Assembly (NCBI GenBank): GCA_947461205.1
Contig: CANHJG010000028.1
Location: 1-47,551 of the forward strand
Direction: 5' to 3'
DNA: 47,551 nucleotides
Source of the DNA: Opitutia bacterium
GTDB lineage: Bacteria > Verrucomicrobiota > Verrucomicrobiia > Opitutales > Opitutaceae
The notes under the pieces are model-generated. The model made no database searches. It was not told the DNA's origin and was given only the letters and a program-made list of their open reading frames with translations. Made by a program: the position numbers and the translations under genes. Shown piece by piece: positions 27,544 to 37,794 of this stretch. How positions within the stretch are numbered: the stretch's first letter is position 1; each line of letters opens with the position of its first letter.

Positions 27544-29013
27544 TCAAAAGCGGTAATAGATAAACGGATTGTGCGTGCCCGCGCCCACCAGGAGCAGACA
27601 CAGCAGCAACACCGCCAACGCAAAGCCGGCCTCACCGACCCCCAGCGCTCGGTCGGCGACCGTCCACCGGGCCGTGCGCGTCCGCAGCGCCGGCCACCAC
27701 GGCGCGCACAGCAGCACGCCGGCCGCCGACGCATACAACACACCCGTCGTGACCACATTCGCCGGAATCGCCGTGAGGCCGCCCGACGCGGTCAGGCCGG
27801 CCATCGACCGCAAATACCCGATCGTCTGCGCCCAGGTTTCGCAGCGAAAAATCACCCAAGTCAGCAACACCGCGACCAGCGTGTAGCCGTGGCCGAAGGG
27901 CCGCAGCCAGCCGGGTGCGCGCTGCGTCACCGGCTCCAGCACGCGCTCCGCGGCGAGGAACAGCCCGTGAAACAGGCCCCAGGCCACAAAATTCAAACTC
28001 GCCCCGTGCCACAGTCCACACAGCGCGAATACCGCGAGGAGATTCAGCGCCGTGCGTAGCGCCCCATGACGGTTGCCGCCAAGCGGAATGTAGAGATAGT
28101 CGCGGAAAAATCGGGACAGCGTCATGTGCCAGCGCCGCCAGAAATCCCGCATCGAGCCCGCCGCGTAGGGATGGTTGAAATTTTCCGGAAACCGAAAGCC
28201 AAACATCCGGCCGAGCCCCACCGCCATGTCGGAGTAACCCGAGAAATCGAAAAAAATCTGGAGCGCATAGGCGGTCACACCCACCCACGCCGCCGCCGCC
28301 GAACGCCCGGCCTCGGGCAGCGCAAAAATCGCATCGGCCAGCACCGCCACCTGGTTGGCGATCAGCACCTTTTTGCCCAACCCCACGATGAACCGGCGCG
28401 CGCCTTCCACCAGGTCCTCGCGCCCGACGCGCCGCTGCACGAATTGCCCGGCGACCTCCGAGTAGCGCACGATCGGTCCCGCCACCAGTTGCGGAAACAA
28501 CGTCGAGTAGCACAAGAAATCGCGCAGGCTCCGGCATGGTGCGACCTTCCCGCGCCACACATCGACGACGTAGCTGATGCCGTGAAACGTGTAGAAACTG
28601 ATCCCCAGCGGCAGCACGACGCCCGCCCACTTCAGATCCGCGCCGAAGCCGTGCCCGAGCGCGGCGTTGAGGCGGTTCGCCAATTCCACTGCCAGCCCGC
28701 TATACTTGAACCACGCGAGGAGGACGAGATTCGCCGTAACCACCCCGATGAGCGCGGCGCGGCGTCCCGCCCGTCCCGGCTCGCACCAAAGTCCACCCGC
28801 ATAGTTGAGCAAACAGGAGGCCACCATCACCCACACGAGGTAAACTTCGCCCCAAGCGTAAAACACCATGCTCGCGACGAGCAGCCACGTGTTGGCCAGT
28901 CCGAGCACCCAACCCGCCCCGGCACGACGGTTCGCCCACGCCTGCAACGGCAGGCCGACGGCCATCACCAGAGGGAGAAAAAAGAAGAGGAAGATGACCG
29001 ACGAGAAAACCAC
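27544..29013 (-). CDS. MBOAT family O-acyltransferase (AlgI-like)
   Basis: This is a 489-residue polytopic membrane protein with GTG as the probable start (VFSSVIFLFFFLPLVMAVGL). It has the MBOAT marks of AlgI: FFDFSGYSDMAVGLGRMFG, FWRRWHMTLSRFFRDYLYIP with H296 and LCGLWHGASLNFVAWG with the invariant H336. AlgI-type proteins carry acetyl groups across the inner membrane for O-acetylation of exopolysaccharide; the AlgJ-like protein encoded two bases downstream is the periplasmic partner. The rhomboid gene ends 46 bp upstream. Confidence 0.92.
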   Translation of the reverse strand: MVFSSVIFLFFFLPLVMAVGLPLQAWANRRAGAGWVLGLANTWLLVASMVFYAWGEVYLVWVMVASCLLNYAGGLWCEPGRAGRRAALIGVVTANLVLLAWFKYSGLAVELANRLNAALGHGFGADLKWAGVVLPLGISFYTFHGISYVVDVWRGKVAPCRSLRDFLCYSTLFPQLVAGPIVRYSEVAGQFVQRRVGREDLVEGARRFIVGLGKKVLIANQVAVLADAIFALPEAGRSAAAAWVGVTAYALQIFFDFSGYSDMAVGLGRMFGFRFPENFNHPYAAGSMRDFWRRWHMTLSRFFRDYLYIPLGGNRHGALRTALNLLAVFALCGLWHGASLNFVAWGLFHGLFLAAERVLEPVTQRAPGWLRPFGHGYTLVAVLLTWVIFRCETWAQTIGYLRSMAGLTASGGLTAIPANVVTTGVLYASAAGVLLCAPWWPALRTRTARWTVADRALGVGEAGFALAVLLLCLLLVGAGTHNPFIYYRF

Positions 29014-29059
29014 TCCGGCCGATTAACGGAAGCACCCCCGCCCGGAACAATCCAATTCT

Positions 29060-29920
29060 TCAACGCCGTCGCGCCACCGCCGCCCCAAACCCGAAGACGA
29101 GCCCCGCGCCAAAGCCCGCCAGATGCGCGCCGAGATCCACCCGCGCCCCGCCCGCGCCATACAGCGCCAGCACACTCAACCCCGAACCGAGCGCGCCAAA
29201 CATCGCCCGCCCCCGCTCCCGCCGGTCCACGCCGGCCAGCACTCGCAGCATGTGCCCGGTCAACAGACCCAGCCCGGCAAAGATCGCCGTCGACGCCCCC
29301 AGCGAATGGTAAGGGCCCGGGTAGGCCAGCCCCGCCACCGCGAGATTTCCCACGAGCGCCGCGGCGGCGACCAGCAGCCACCCGGCCGCACGGCCGAGGG
29401 TTTTCACCACCGCGGTAAACAACAAAATTCCGCCGAGCGCATTCGAGATCACATGGGCCCCGTCCGCATGGAGAAACAGCGCCGTCGCCACCCGCCACCC
29501 TTCGCCGCCGTCAAAAATGGCCACCGTATCCAGCGCACCGCGCGCGGTCCACGCCGGCCGCGTGCCCTGCAGATGGAAGATCAGCAGCACCGCGAGCGCC
29601 CAGCCCAACGGCGTGATCACATCCGTGCCATACGTCGGCCCCGGCGGCAGCGGACGCGGCGGCCAGTCGACGCTCTCGCGATCAAAGCGCCGCAACTGGT
29701 CGCCCACAAACCCCGCGACGTCCGCCTCCACCAGCAGCCGATGCCCCGCGGTCGACGCCACGAGCCAATACGGCCGACCGAGCGCCAGCACCACGAGCCC
29801 GTGGTCAAAAGCTTCCCGGGTCGTCGCGTAGCACCCCGCCTCCACCAAGTCGGCGGGAAGCTCGTCGTCGAGGGCGGGCGCGGCCGGCTCAAGCTCAGGC
29901 ATGGCGTCGACCGTAGCCAT
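29060..29920 (-). CDS. Rhomboid family intramembrane serine protease
   Basis: The 286-residue protein has a soluble N-terminal part (1-100, acidic at first) and six or so membrane helices from 102 to 282. The rhomboid catalytic set is present: HADGAHVISN (H151, H156 and N160 in the second conserved helix), SLGASTAIFAG with the nucleophile S210 (GAST rather than the commoner GxSG), and LGAHLAGFGAG with the catalytic H266. It would cut membrane proteins inside the inner membrane. The N-terminal part may be a sensor or substrate-binding region; I recognise no domain there. An alternative start at M7 (29902) is possible. Confidence 0.87.
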   Translation of the reverse strand: MATVDAMPELEPAAPALDDELPADLVEAGCYATTREAFDHGLVVLALGRPYWLVASTAGHRLLVEADVAGFVGDQLRRFDRESVDWPPRPLPPGPTYGTDVITPLGWALAVLLIFHLQGTRPAWTARGALDTVAIFDGGEGWRVATALFLHADGAHVISNALGGILLFTAVVKTLGRAAGWLLVAAAALVGNLAVAGLAYPGPYHSLGASTAIFAGLGLLTGHMLRVLAGVDRRERGRAMFGALGSGLSVLALYGAGGARVDLGAHLAGFGAGLVFGFGAAVARRR

Positions 29921-29926
29921 CCGCCG

Positions 29927-30720
29927 CTAAAGCGCCACCGTGCACTGCGCGATTCGCGCCGCCGTCGCGGACCCGCCCTTCGGCGCGGCCACCGCACGCG
30001 TCAGCCGATCGACCGGGAGCGCGTTCGCCTTCCCCCATCGAAGTCGAACACGACGCAGACGTCGCGCTCGCCCAGTCCCGGACCTTTGCCCGCCGCCCAG
30101 GTCAGCGGGTAGCCGTAGCCGGCGCCGCTGTCGGTCTCGACCTCCCCTGCGACCCTCTCGCGCCGCGGCGCGATCGTCGGATCCAGCCCCACCGCCGCGG
30201 CCAGTTCGTCCCGCAGCGGAAAACTCTCCGCCCACTTTTCTCCCTAGCGCGCCAGCGCCGTGACCGCCGCGGCCGCCCGCGCGATCATCTCCGCGGTGAA
30301 CAGCGTCTTCGTCGACGGATCGACCGGAACCTAGGTGTGGCTCCGCCACGGGGCGTGCAGCGTGAGCGTGGCCCCCGACGGGTCCCGGCGAAACTTAAAC
30401 TCGAGCTGGGGCGTGAACCCGTCTCAGCGGCGTCCATTCCACCCGATGCCCTTATCCTCGGGTAGGCAAAAACCGAACGGTGACTTCCGTCGGCCGCCCG
30501 CTGGCGGGCGCGTTTCCCGAGCGCGCACAAGCGCGCGGCCTCCGGCAGACCGAATCGCTCCGACTTCGAGCGCAAACGCGTTGCTCGCCGGATGGGGACT
30601 GAAACTCCCGCCCATGAACACCCGTTCCTGGGCCGCCGCCGCGTTCGCCGTTCCCGCCACCGCCACCAGCCGCACGGCCGCGACCACAAATCCCCGACGA
30701 AAACAATCGTTCGGGCCAGT
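29927..30720 (-). pseudogene. Decayed gene for an exported protein of unknown function
   Basis: On the minus strand a protein can be followed through three frames. It starts with a signal-like part (VVAAVRLVAVAGTANAAAAQ), then FMGGSFSPHPASNAFALE, further down FTPQLEFKFRRDPSGATLTL, a TAG in place of a codon after PWRSHT (near 30332), FTAEMIARAAAAVTALAR, a second TAG near 30246, then GEKWAESFPLRDELAAAVGL and VCVVFDFDGG. One more frameshift near 30042 leads to KANALPVDRLTRAVAAPKGG and the final TAG at 29927. Two in-frame stops and at least two frameshifts show that it is dead. The family is not recognised. It covers most of the 904 bp gap between the rhomboid and the dehydrogenase genes. Confidence 0.7.
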
Positions 30721-30824
30721 CTGAGCGCAGGGGCGGTCCTCGCCCGGAAAAATCTCTCTCCTTCCGCCTCGGCTGCAAAAGCCGTCCTTGCCTTCGCCCG
30801 TCCTCACCTGCCGAACTCGTGGCG

Positions 30825-31652
<828 letters not shown>

Positions 31653-31809
31653 TCGGTCCGTCGCGGTCACCCGGCGCGTTCCGTCGATTTTTCGTTCGCA
31701 GGCCATAACGCACGCGGGCGGTGGGCTGCACCGGGCTTCGGCACGGGAGCATGGCGGAGCAAAGCCGCCCCCGCCGCCGCCGCGTCGCGTCGGCGACGCG
31801 GTTCTGCCA

Positions 31810-32460
31810 CCCACTAGGATCGTCGGCGCGACCGTCGAGTTCGCGCCCCTCGCGTCCGCCCTCCCGCTCGTTCTAACGCTCGTTTTCCGCGATCACGGTG
31901 CACCCGAGCACGTCCGTGCAAGCCGGCCGCGAGAACGAACGATTCCCCAACAGCGGCCTTTTCCTCCCCCCCCCCGCAACATCGTACGCCCATTTTTCCC
32001 GTCGCGGGTGTGGGCTCCCTCGCTGGGCAACCCATGGGACGCCGGGCGAAAGATCCCACGACTCGGCGGCGCTCACGTTGGTGCGGTGGAAAATCTTTCC
32101 CGCTCCGGCGGCAAACTACCCGCGTTGACGGAAAAAAATGCGGCAACATCATGGCGTCCGGAAGCGCGGTGCGCGCCGGTAGGTTCAACCCGTAAACGCC
32201 GCTCGTCTCGGACCGGCGCCCGCTGAGAAACAAGCCGCGGCTGGAGTTGCACAACGGATACTGAGCACAGGGGCGGTCGAATCGCACCCGCGCGCCGCAA
32301 GCTGGTCGAAGTTCGGCAACTTCACAGCCAGACTGCCGTCGCAGCCCAAGGCGCGGTTCAGATCGTCGACGCCGCTGAAGAGAACGTCGGCGGCACGCGG
32401 TGCTGGCGCGGCCGCTGCGGCCGAGCCGATCGCCACGAGCAGCACTCGACAGAGGATCAT
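31810..32460 (-). pseudogene. Sulfatase remnant with frameshifts and internal deletion
   Basis: ATG 32460 begins a signal peptide (MILCRVLLVAIGSAAAAAPA) and the sulfatase N-terminus DVLFSGVDDLNRALGCDG, KLPNFDQLAARG. A frameshift at about 32287 leads to RFDRPCAQYPLCNSSRGLFL and VYGLNLPARTALPDAMMLPH, a second at about 32130 to NVSAAESWDLSPGVPWVAQR. The formylglycine motif C-x-P-S-R reads CNSSR, so the proline is lost. Near the end the text jumps to something like a sulfatase C-terminus (VIAENER, a stop, then GGREGRELDGRADDPS), so the middle of the gene is gone. It lies next to the intact sulfatase at 32490 but on its own is closest to the iduronate-2-sulfatase-like group. The stretch 31653-31809 shows nothing else. 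Confidence 0.75.
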
Positions 32461-32489
32461 GATCGCTGAGCGGCGAGAGCGGAGCCGGA

Positions 32490-34307
32490 CTAGTCCGATC
32501 TCTTGATCAAATCCTCGGCGGCCCGCGCCGTGTAGTTCTCCCCACCGCCCGCGGACGAGGAAACCGCCAGCCGACCCAAAACCGCGGTGATCGACACTGG
32601 CGCCGGGCGTGGAATGCGCGCGACGACATTCACGGCAAAGAGCCGCGCTTCAATCTTCGTGCCGTCGTTCAGCACGGACTCAACGACCGCCCAGGCCGCA
32701 CCATTGTCAGCGCGCCGGAGCATCACCTCCGCCGCCGCCAGTCGCACCACCGGTTCGGCGTCGGCCAGCAGCGCGGTCAGATCGGGGGGAGTCGAGGCAC
32801 GCAGAGCCGCGACGGCACCCCAATAGCGGAGCACCGGCTCCGGCGCCCGCAGCGCCGCGGCCAGCGCGGCCGCGTCGGGCTGGGCCGGGATCTGCAGGGC
32901 ATCGATTTGATCCAGAATACGCGCGAGCGGATAGCGTTTCTCATCCATCGCGACGAAGGAGGGTGAACCTTTGCCCGACCACGCGACCATGAGCGGCTCC
33001 GGCATGAACCCGGTGTCGCGGATCGCCAGTTGGTGGGCGCGCAGGGCGGCGCGCAAACGGACGAGTTGCGGACGCGCCGCGGGGTCGCCCGCCAGATTGC
33101 GCACATTGTCGGGATCGGCCGAGCAATCGAAGAGCTCTTCGGCCGGCTTGTTCTCGAAGAAGGCGCGCTGCGTGGCGTTAAGTTTGCCGGCGGCGAAGAG
33201 CCCGGCCCACTCCTTCATCGAAGCCTGTTTCCACAGGTAGTCGAGGTGCTGTCCCCACGGCTGGCTCGGATAATAGTTGCGGATGTAGCGGAAACGCCCG
33301 TCGGTGGCCGCGCGGGCCATGTCGTAGCGCTCGTCCATGCGGTCGCGGAAACTGAAGGTAAACTCCGGCGCCGCCTGGCGGGCCGCTCCGGCGATCGCAC
33401 GCCCCTGAAACTGCGCCGGCAACGGAATGCCGGCGAGGCTCAGCACCGTCGGGGCGAGATCGACAAAGTTAACGAGCTCACTCACGCGGGAATCCGGCGC
33501 GGCGGGCGCGAGGTGCTGGTATTTCTTCGGGAAATGCGCGACGAGCGGCGGGTGCGTGCCGTTCTCGTAGAGGAAGCGCTTGCTCCGCGAGACCGCGCCG
33601 CCGTGGTCGCCGTAGTAGAAGATGATCGTGTCCTCGGCCAGACCGTCAGCCTTGAGTTCCGCCAGAACTTTTCCGAGCGCGGCGTCGGCCCGGGTGACGT
33701 TGTCGTAGTAAAGCGCGATGTCGGCCCGGACCGTAGGGGTGTCGGGCAAATACGCCGGCACGCGGACTTTTTTCGGATCGGTCACCGCCTCGCCCTTCCG
33801 GTGCAGGCTGCTCTCGTGCGATTGTTCGAAATTGAAAATCGCGAAAAAGGGCTGACCGGACGCGCGCTGCCGCCAATGCGCCGTCTTGCTGTTCCCATCC
33901 CACGCCGCGTCCCAGGACGACGACGTATTGTAGTCGGTCTTTGCATTGTTCGTCGTGAAATAGCCGGCCGCGCGCAGATACTCCGGAAAAAACTTCACGT
34001 CCTCGGGCAACGCGCGCTGGCTGCGCATGTGCTGCGTGCCCATGCTGCTCGCAAAGCGGCCCGTGATGATGCTCGAACGGGTTGGCGCACACACGGCGGA
34101 CGTCGAGTAACACCGTTCAAATACGATTCCGCCCTTCGCCAGACCGTCGACGTTGGGTGTGCGGGCGAGCGGATCGCCATAGACGCCGACGGTCGTGCAG
34201 ACGTTGTCCTCACTGACCAGCCAGAGAATGTTGGGTCGGTCGGCGGCACAGAGGTCGCCGCTTGCGCCCGCGAGCAAAAGCAAAAGGGAACAGAGCCGGT
34301 GTTTCAT
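32490..34307 (-). CDS. Sulfatase with C-terminal HEAT-like repeats
   Basis: ATG 34307 (MKHRLCSLLLLLAGASGDLC) begins a signal peptide; 605 residues. The formylglycine site is CAPTRSSIITG with C73. The first metal motif is SEDN (E33, D34) in place of the usual DD, a variant known in sulfamidase-like S1 sulfatases. GDHGGAVSRSKRF and the C-terminal part of the alkaline-phosphatase fold follow. From about 456 to the end the chain has helical repeats of the HEAT type (LARILDQIDAL, VLRYWGAVAALR, VVRLAAAEVMLRR). The enzyme would remove sulfate from a polysaccharide in the periplasm or outside. It is the last gene of a three-sulfatase run, 17 bp after the next one. Confidence 0.9.
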   Translation of the reverse strand: MKHRLCSLLLLLAGASGDLCAADRPNILWLVSEDNVCTTVGVYGDPLARTPNVDGLAKGGIVFERCYSTSAVCAPTRSSIITGRFASSMGTQHMRSQRALPEDVKFFPEYLRAAGYFTTNNAKTDYNTSSSWDAAWDGNSKTAHWRQRASGQPFFAIFNFEQSHESSLHRKGEAVTDPKKVRVPAYLPDTPTVRADIALYYDNVTRADAALGKVLAELKADGLAEDTIIFYYGDHGGAVSRSKRFLYENGTHPPLVAHFPKKYQHLAPAAPDSRVSELVNFVDLAPTVLSLAGIPLPAQFQGRAIAGAARQAAPEFTFSFRDRMDERYDMARAATDGRFRYIRNYYPSQPWGQHLDYLWKQASMKEWAGLFAAGKLNATQRAFFENKPAEELFDCSADPDNVRNLAGDPAARPQLVRLRAALRAHQLAIRDTGFMPEPLMVAWSGKGSPSFVAMDEKRYPLARILDQIDALQIPAQPDAAALAAALRAPEPVLRYWGAVAALRASTPPDLTALLADAEPVVRLAAAEVMLRRADNGAAWAVVESVLNDGTKIEARLFAVNVVARIPRPAPVSITAVLGRLAVSSSAGGGENYTARAAEDLIKRSD

Positions 34308-34324
34308 GGGTAAACGGGGGCTAA

Positions 34325-36070
34325 TTACTCTTCGCCGGACTTTGTGGCCGCGCCTTTTTTCTTGTTGGCGCCGTTGGCCGGATTCGCGGGCCATGGAACG
34401 ACATTAGCCCGCTTCGCCCACGCGTCGTAGCTGGCGACCATCGCCTTCAGACGGACGGGCTCTTTCGCCGCGAGGTCGTGCAATTCGGCCCGGTCGGCGG
34501 TCATGTCGTAGAGTTCCCAGCCGCCGGGAAACTTTGAAACCAATTTCCACCGGTCCTCGCGCACGGCCCGGTTGCCTTCGTGCTCCCAGAAGATCGGCTG
34601 CGCGCGCTGGAGCGACTTACCTTGAAGCGCCGGTCGCAAGCTGACGCCTTCCATGGGGGTGATCCTCTCGCCGTTGAATTTCGTCGGGTAGTTGGCGCCC
34701 GAGAGATCGACGCAGGTGGCCATGAGATCGATCAGATGGCCGGGTTGGGCCTCGATTTTCCCACGGCGCGCGTCGGGAATTCCCGCGGGCCAGTGAACAA
34801 TCAGCGGAGTCGCGATACCGCCCTCGTGCACCCAGTGCTTATATTCGCGAAAGGGCGTGTTGCTGACGTTGGCCCAGTCGCCGCCATAAGCGACATAGGT
34901 GTCGGCCGGACCGGGCATCACGCCATAGCCACCGCGCACCGGATAACCGTCCCGCGTCTGATCGGGCCGGCTGCTGAATTGCTGGGTCTCCTGCGCCATC
35001 GACGGCCGCGACGGGGCCGCCGCGCGCGGCGTAAACGGACCGATGCGGCCGTTGGTCTCGGCATTGCCGCCGTTGTCTTGTAGGTAGCAAATCACGGTGT
35101 TGTCATACTGCCCCGTCGCCTTGAGCTCGGCGACGATGCGGCCAATACCTTCGTCCATCACCGTGAGCATCGCGGCGTAGACTTCCATGCAGCGGATCTC
35201 GAATTCCTTGTTCTTCACTTTGGCCCAATCGCCCGCCTGAGGAGCCAGGCCCCACGCGGCCTCGGCGATGCCGAGTTGTTTTTGCTTGGCCCAGCGCGCC
35301 GCCCGCACCGGAGCATAACCGCCGTCATATTTCCCCCTGTATTTCGCGATGTCCCGCTCGCGGGCGTGCATCGGCCAGTGCGCGGCCGTGTAGGGCACAT
35401 AAAGCAAAAACGGCTTGCCGGCCTGATCGCGTTTGTGCTCGCGGATAAACTTCGCGGCGTGGTCGCTGATCGCGTCCGTGTAGTAATAGTCCTCGGACGG
35501 ACGATACTCGGGGTCGTTGGCCGCGGTGATGAGTTGATGGTCGCGCACCAGGGAACTCGGGTCCCAGAAACTGCCCGCGCCATGGATCGTGCCGTAGAAG
35601 CGGTCGAAGCCGCGCTGCAACGGCCAATTGTGCTGGTCGGCGAGTGCCTTCGGCGTATCCCCCGGCGTAACATGCCATTTGCCGGCGGCGTAGGTGCGGT
35701 AACCGGCGGGCTTCAGCGCCTCGGCGATCGTCACGCTGCGCCGGTTCAAGTCGCCGCGATAACCGTCGATCCCGTAGTCGCCCATCATGTGGCCGATGCC
35801 GGCCTGATGCGGGTAGAGGCCGGTGAGCAGGGCGGCGCGAGTCGGACAGCAGCGCGCCGTATTGTAGAATTGCGTGAACCGCACCCCGCCCGCGGCGAGC
35901 GCATCGAGGTTCGGCGTGGCGATCTCGCCGCCGTAACAACCGAGGTCCGAGTAGCCGACATCGTCGGCCATAATGATGATCACGTTGGGCTTATCCGCCG
36001 CGCGCACCAGGCCGGCAACAGCAGCCAACCACACGAGCGCGCAGGCGCAGATCTCTTTCCGGAGGTTCAT
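34325..36070 (-). CDS. Arylsulfatase-type S1 sulfatase with Lys-rich tail
   Basis: The 581-residue protein starts with a signal peptide (MNLRKEICACALVWLAAVAG, cut near VRA). Catalytic marks are MADDVGYSDLGCYGG (D36, D37), CCPTRAALLTG with formylglycine precursor C74, GKWHVTPGD, and the late metal site YLQDNGGNAE. The C-terminus is KLVSKFPGGWELYDMTADRAE, the usual closing strand, and then a basic tail ANKKKGAATKSGEE. It resembles arylsulfatases acting on sulfated glycans, but the substrate cannot be read from the sequence. The neighbours on both sides are also sulfatases on the same strand. Confidence 0.93.
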   Translation of the reverse strand: MNLRKEICACALVWLAAVAGLVRAADKPNVIIIMADDVGYSDLGCYGGEIATPNLDALAAGGVRFTQFYNTARCCPTRAALLTGLYPHQAGIGHMMGDYGIDGYRGDLNRRSVTIAEALKPAGYRTYAAGKWHVTPGDTPKALADQHNWPLQRGFDRFYGTIHGAGSFWDPSSLVRDHQLITAANDPEYRPSEDYYYTDAISDHAAKFIREHKRDQAGKPFLLYVPYTAAHWPMHARERDIAKYRGKYDGGYAPVRAARWAKQKQLGIAEAAWGLAPQAGDWAKVKNKEFEIRCMEVYAAMLTVMDEGIGRIVAELKATGQYDNTVICYLQDNGGNAETNGRIGPFTPRAAAPSRPSMAQETQQFSSRPDQTRDGYPVRGGYGVMPGPADTYVAYGGDWANVSNTPFREYKHWVHEGGIATPLIVHWPAGIPDARRGKIEAQPGHLIDLMATCVDLSGANYPTKFNGERITPMEGVSLRPALQGKSLQRAQPIFWEHEGNRAVREDRWKLVSKFPGGWELYDMTADRAELHDLAAKEPVRLKAMVASYDAWAKRANVVPWPANPANGANKKKGAATKSGEE

Positions 36071-36094
36071 AGGAGTAAGGGCTGGGGAAACAAG

Positions 36095-36154
36095 GCAGGT
36101 GGGCGGACGCGTCCACCTGCACGAACGATCTAGGGGCGTCGCCTGCCGCGACGC
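36095..36154. repeat. Double-hairpin REP-like element between sulfatase genes
   Basis: The 90-bp gap holds two perfect hairpins. GCAGGTGG (36095-36102) pairs with CCACCTGC (36113-36120) across 10 bases, and GCGTCGC (36136-36142) pairs with GCGACGC (36148-36154) across 5 bases. Two palindromes close together between genes of one operon is the layout of REP/BIME elements, which end up in 3' regions and can stabilise RNA. No other copy was seen in the window. Confidence 0.5.
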
Positions 36155-36160
36155 GAGCCC

Positions 36161-37720
36161 TCAAAGCCTGGCGGCAACGCCGGGTTTTGCTCCTTGCCAG
36201 CCTTTGCGCCATTGGACGAGAAGCTTCTCGACCAGCTCGTGGTTGCCCGGAGCCTTGGCGATATTCGTATTTTCCTGCGGGTCGAGGTTGTGGTCGTAGA
36301 GCTCGATCGCATCGATCTTCGCATGGTCGTCCCGGGCCACCCACACCACGAGGCGGTAGCGCTCGGTGCGCATCGCGTAGCCCATGAGCTGGCCCCCCCC
36401 AGACTTTCCGGCGTTACGGGGATATTGGCTGAAGGCCGCCGATTTCCACGCGCGCTGCGGATCGTCCAGCACGGGCTTGAAGCTCACTCCTTCGAGGTGC
36501 TTCGGCAGCGGCAGGCCGGCCAGTTCGGCGAGTGTGGGATAGATGTCCACGAATTCGACGATGGCGTTGGTCTTTACGCCGGCATTTTTCATGCCGGGAA
36601 CCGACAGGAGCAGCGCCGTATGGGTGTCGTTCTCGGCATTGCTGTGTTTGCACCAGGCGTCGTGTTCACCCAGTTTCCAGCCGTGGTCGCCCCAGAGGAT
36701 GACGATCGTGTTCTTGCGGAGGTCGAGGCGGTCGAGTTCGTCGAGCACTTTGCCGACCTGGGCGTCCATGTAACTAATCGCCGCGTAGTAGCCGTGCTTG
36801 AGCTGCCGGGCGAGATCGTCGGGCACGGAGCCCTCGGGAATGCCGAAATAATTGCGCAGTTCGCCGCCGGGTTGAATCGCGTAGTCGGGCGCTCCGATCG
36901 GACGGTATTTATTCGGCGCGAGCTCGATCTTGGCCGGGTCGTAGAGGTCCCAATATTTCTTCGGCGAGATGAAGGGCAGATGCGGTTTCACGAAGCCGAC
37001 CGCCAGGAAGAACGGCTCCTTTTTCTTGCGGATGTCCTGCAGCGTTGAAACCGCGAGTTCGGCCACCTTGCCGTCCTGGAAAAAATTATCGGGCACCTCG
37101 GATGCCTCAAACGCGGGGCCGCGGATATTCTTCGCGGCGGGCATCGAATCGGGCACCGTCGGGCCGGCGGCTTTCGCCGCTTTGCCTTTTTTCCCTTTCG
37201 CGGCGGGCGCATTGTCGCCGTCGGGGTCGACGCCGTAACGACGCTCATTGAGTTTCACATTCTCGGGCAAAGCGTAGGTATCAGCCTTGGGCGTGCCCCA
37301 CGGCACGGACCAGGACTGCGGGTCATCGAGGCTGCCGTGGTAGATCTTGCCCATGCCCTGCACAAAATAGCCGTTGTTTTTAAAATGCTGCGGAAGCGTG
37401 ACGACATCCGGGAGTGCCTCGCGGAAATGGGTCACGAGGTCCCAGACCTTGGTGGTGTCGGGGCGCGTGCCCGTGAGGAGACTGGAGCGCGTGGGCGAGC
37501 AGACCGCCTGTTGGCAGTAAGAGCGATTGAACGTGATGCCCTGCTTCGCGATGCGGTCGAGATTGGGGCTCTTGATGTCGTTCGCCCCATAAGCACCGAA
37601 CTCGGGCCGCAGATCGTCGACCGCGATGAAGAGAATATTGGGACGGGACGGCGCGGGATCCGCGGCGCGGGCCAAGCCGACGGCGGTCAGGCAGAGGAGG
37701 AATCGGAGCAGCGTTTTCAT
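36161..37720 (-). CDS. Iduronate-2-sulfatase-like S1 sulfatase
   Basis: The protein has 519 residues with a signal peptide (MKTLLRFLLCLTAVGLARAA). Marks of the group are FIAVDDLRPEFGAYG (D35, D36), CSPTRSSLLTGTRPDTTKVW with C74 as formylglycine precursor, GKIYHGSLDDPQSWS, VGFVKPHLPFISPKKYW and GDHGWKLGEHDAWCKHSN. These are the typical iduronate-2-sulfatase-like motifs, a broad group that also acts on other glycans. A Lys/Ala-rich insert (AKGKKGKAAKAAGP) at about 175-190 has no place in the fold. The gene is the first of the three-sulfatase run and follows the PL6 lyase gene, 74 bp downstream of it. Confidence 0.92.
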   Translation of the reverse strand: MKTLLRFLLCLTAVGLARAADPAPSRPNILFIAVDDLRPEFGAYGANDIKSPNLDRIAKQGITFNRSYCQQAVCSPTRSSLLTGTRPDTTKVWDLVTHFREALPDVVTLPQHFKNNGYFVQGMGKIYHGSLDDPQSWSVPWGTPKADTYALPENVKLNERRYGVDPDGDNAPAAKGKKGKAAKAAGPTVPDSMPAAKNIRGPAFEASEVPDNFFQDGKVAELAVSTLQDIRKKKEPFFLAVGFVKPHLPFISPKKYWDLYDPAKIELAPNKYRPIGAPDYAIQPGGELRNYFGIPEGSVPDDLARQLKHGYYAAISYMDAQVGKVLDELDRLDLRKNTIVILWGDHGWKLGEHDAWCKHSNAENDTHTALLLSVPGMKNAGVKTNAIVEFVDIYPTLAELAGLPLPKHLEGVSFKPVLDDPQRAWKSAAFSQYPRNAGKSGGGQLMGYAMRTERYRLVVWVARDDHAKIDAIELYDHNLDPQENTNIAKAPGNHELVEKLLVQWRKGWQGAKPGVAARL

Positions 37721-37794
37721 GATTGTTGCAGGATCAGGGCGGGGGCGGAACGGCGGAGTGCGGGTGAATTTTTTCAGAGCGTGGTGCGTGGTCT

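Noticed and set aside
26309-29013. Alginate biosynthesis locus
   Set aside because: Only the AlgI/AlgJ-type acetylation pair is present; no polymerase, epimerase or export gene is near, so the polymer is left open.
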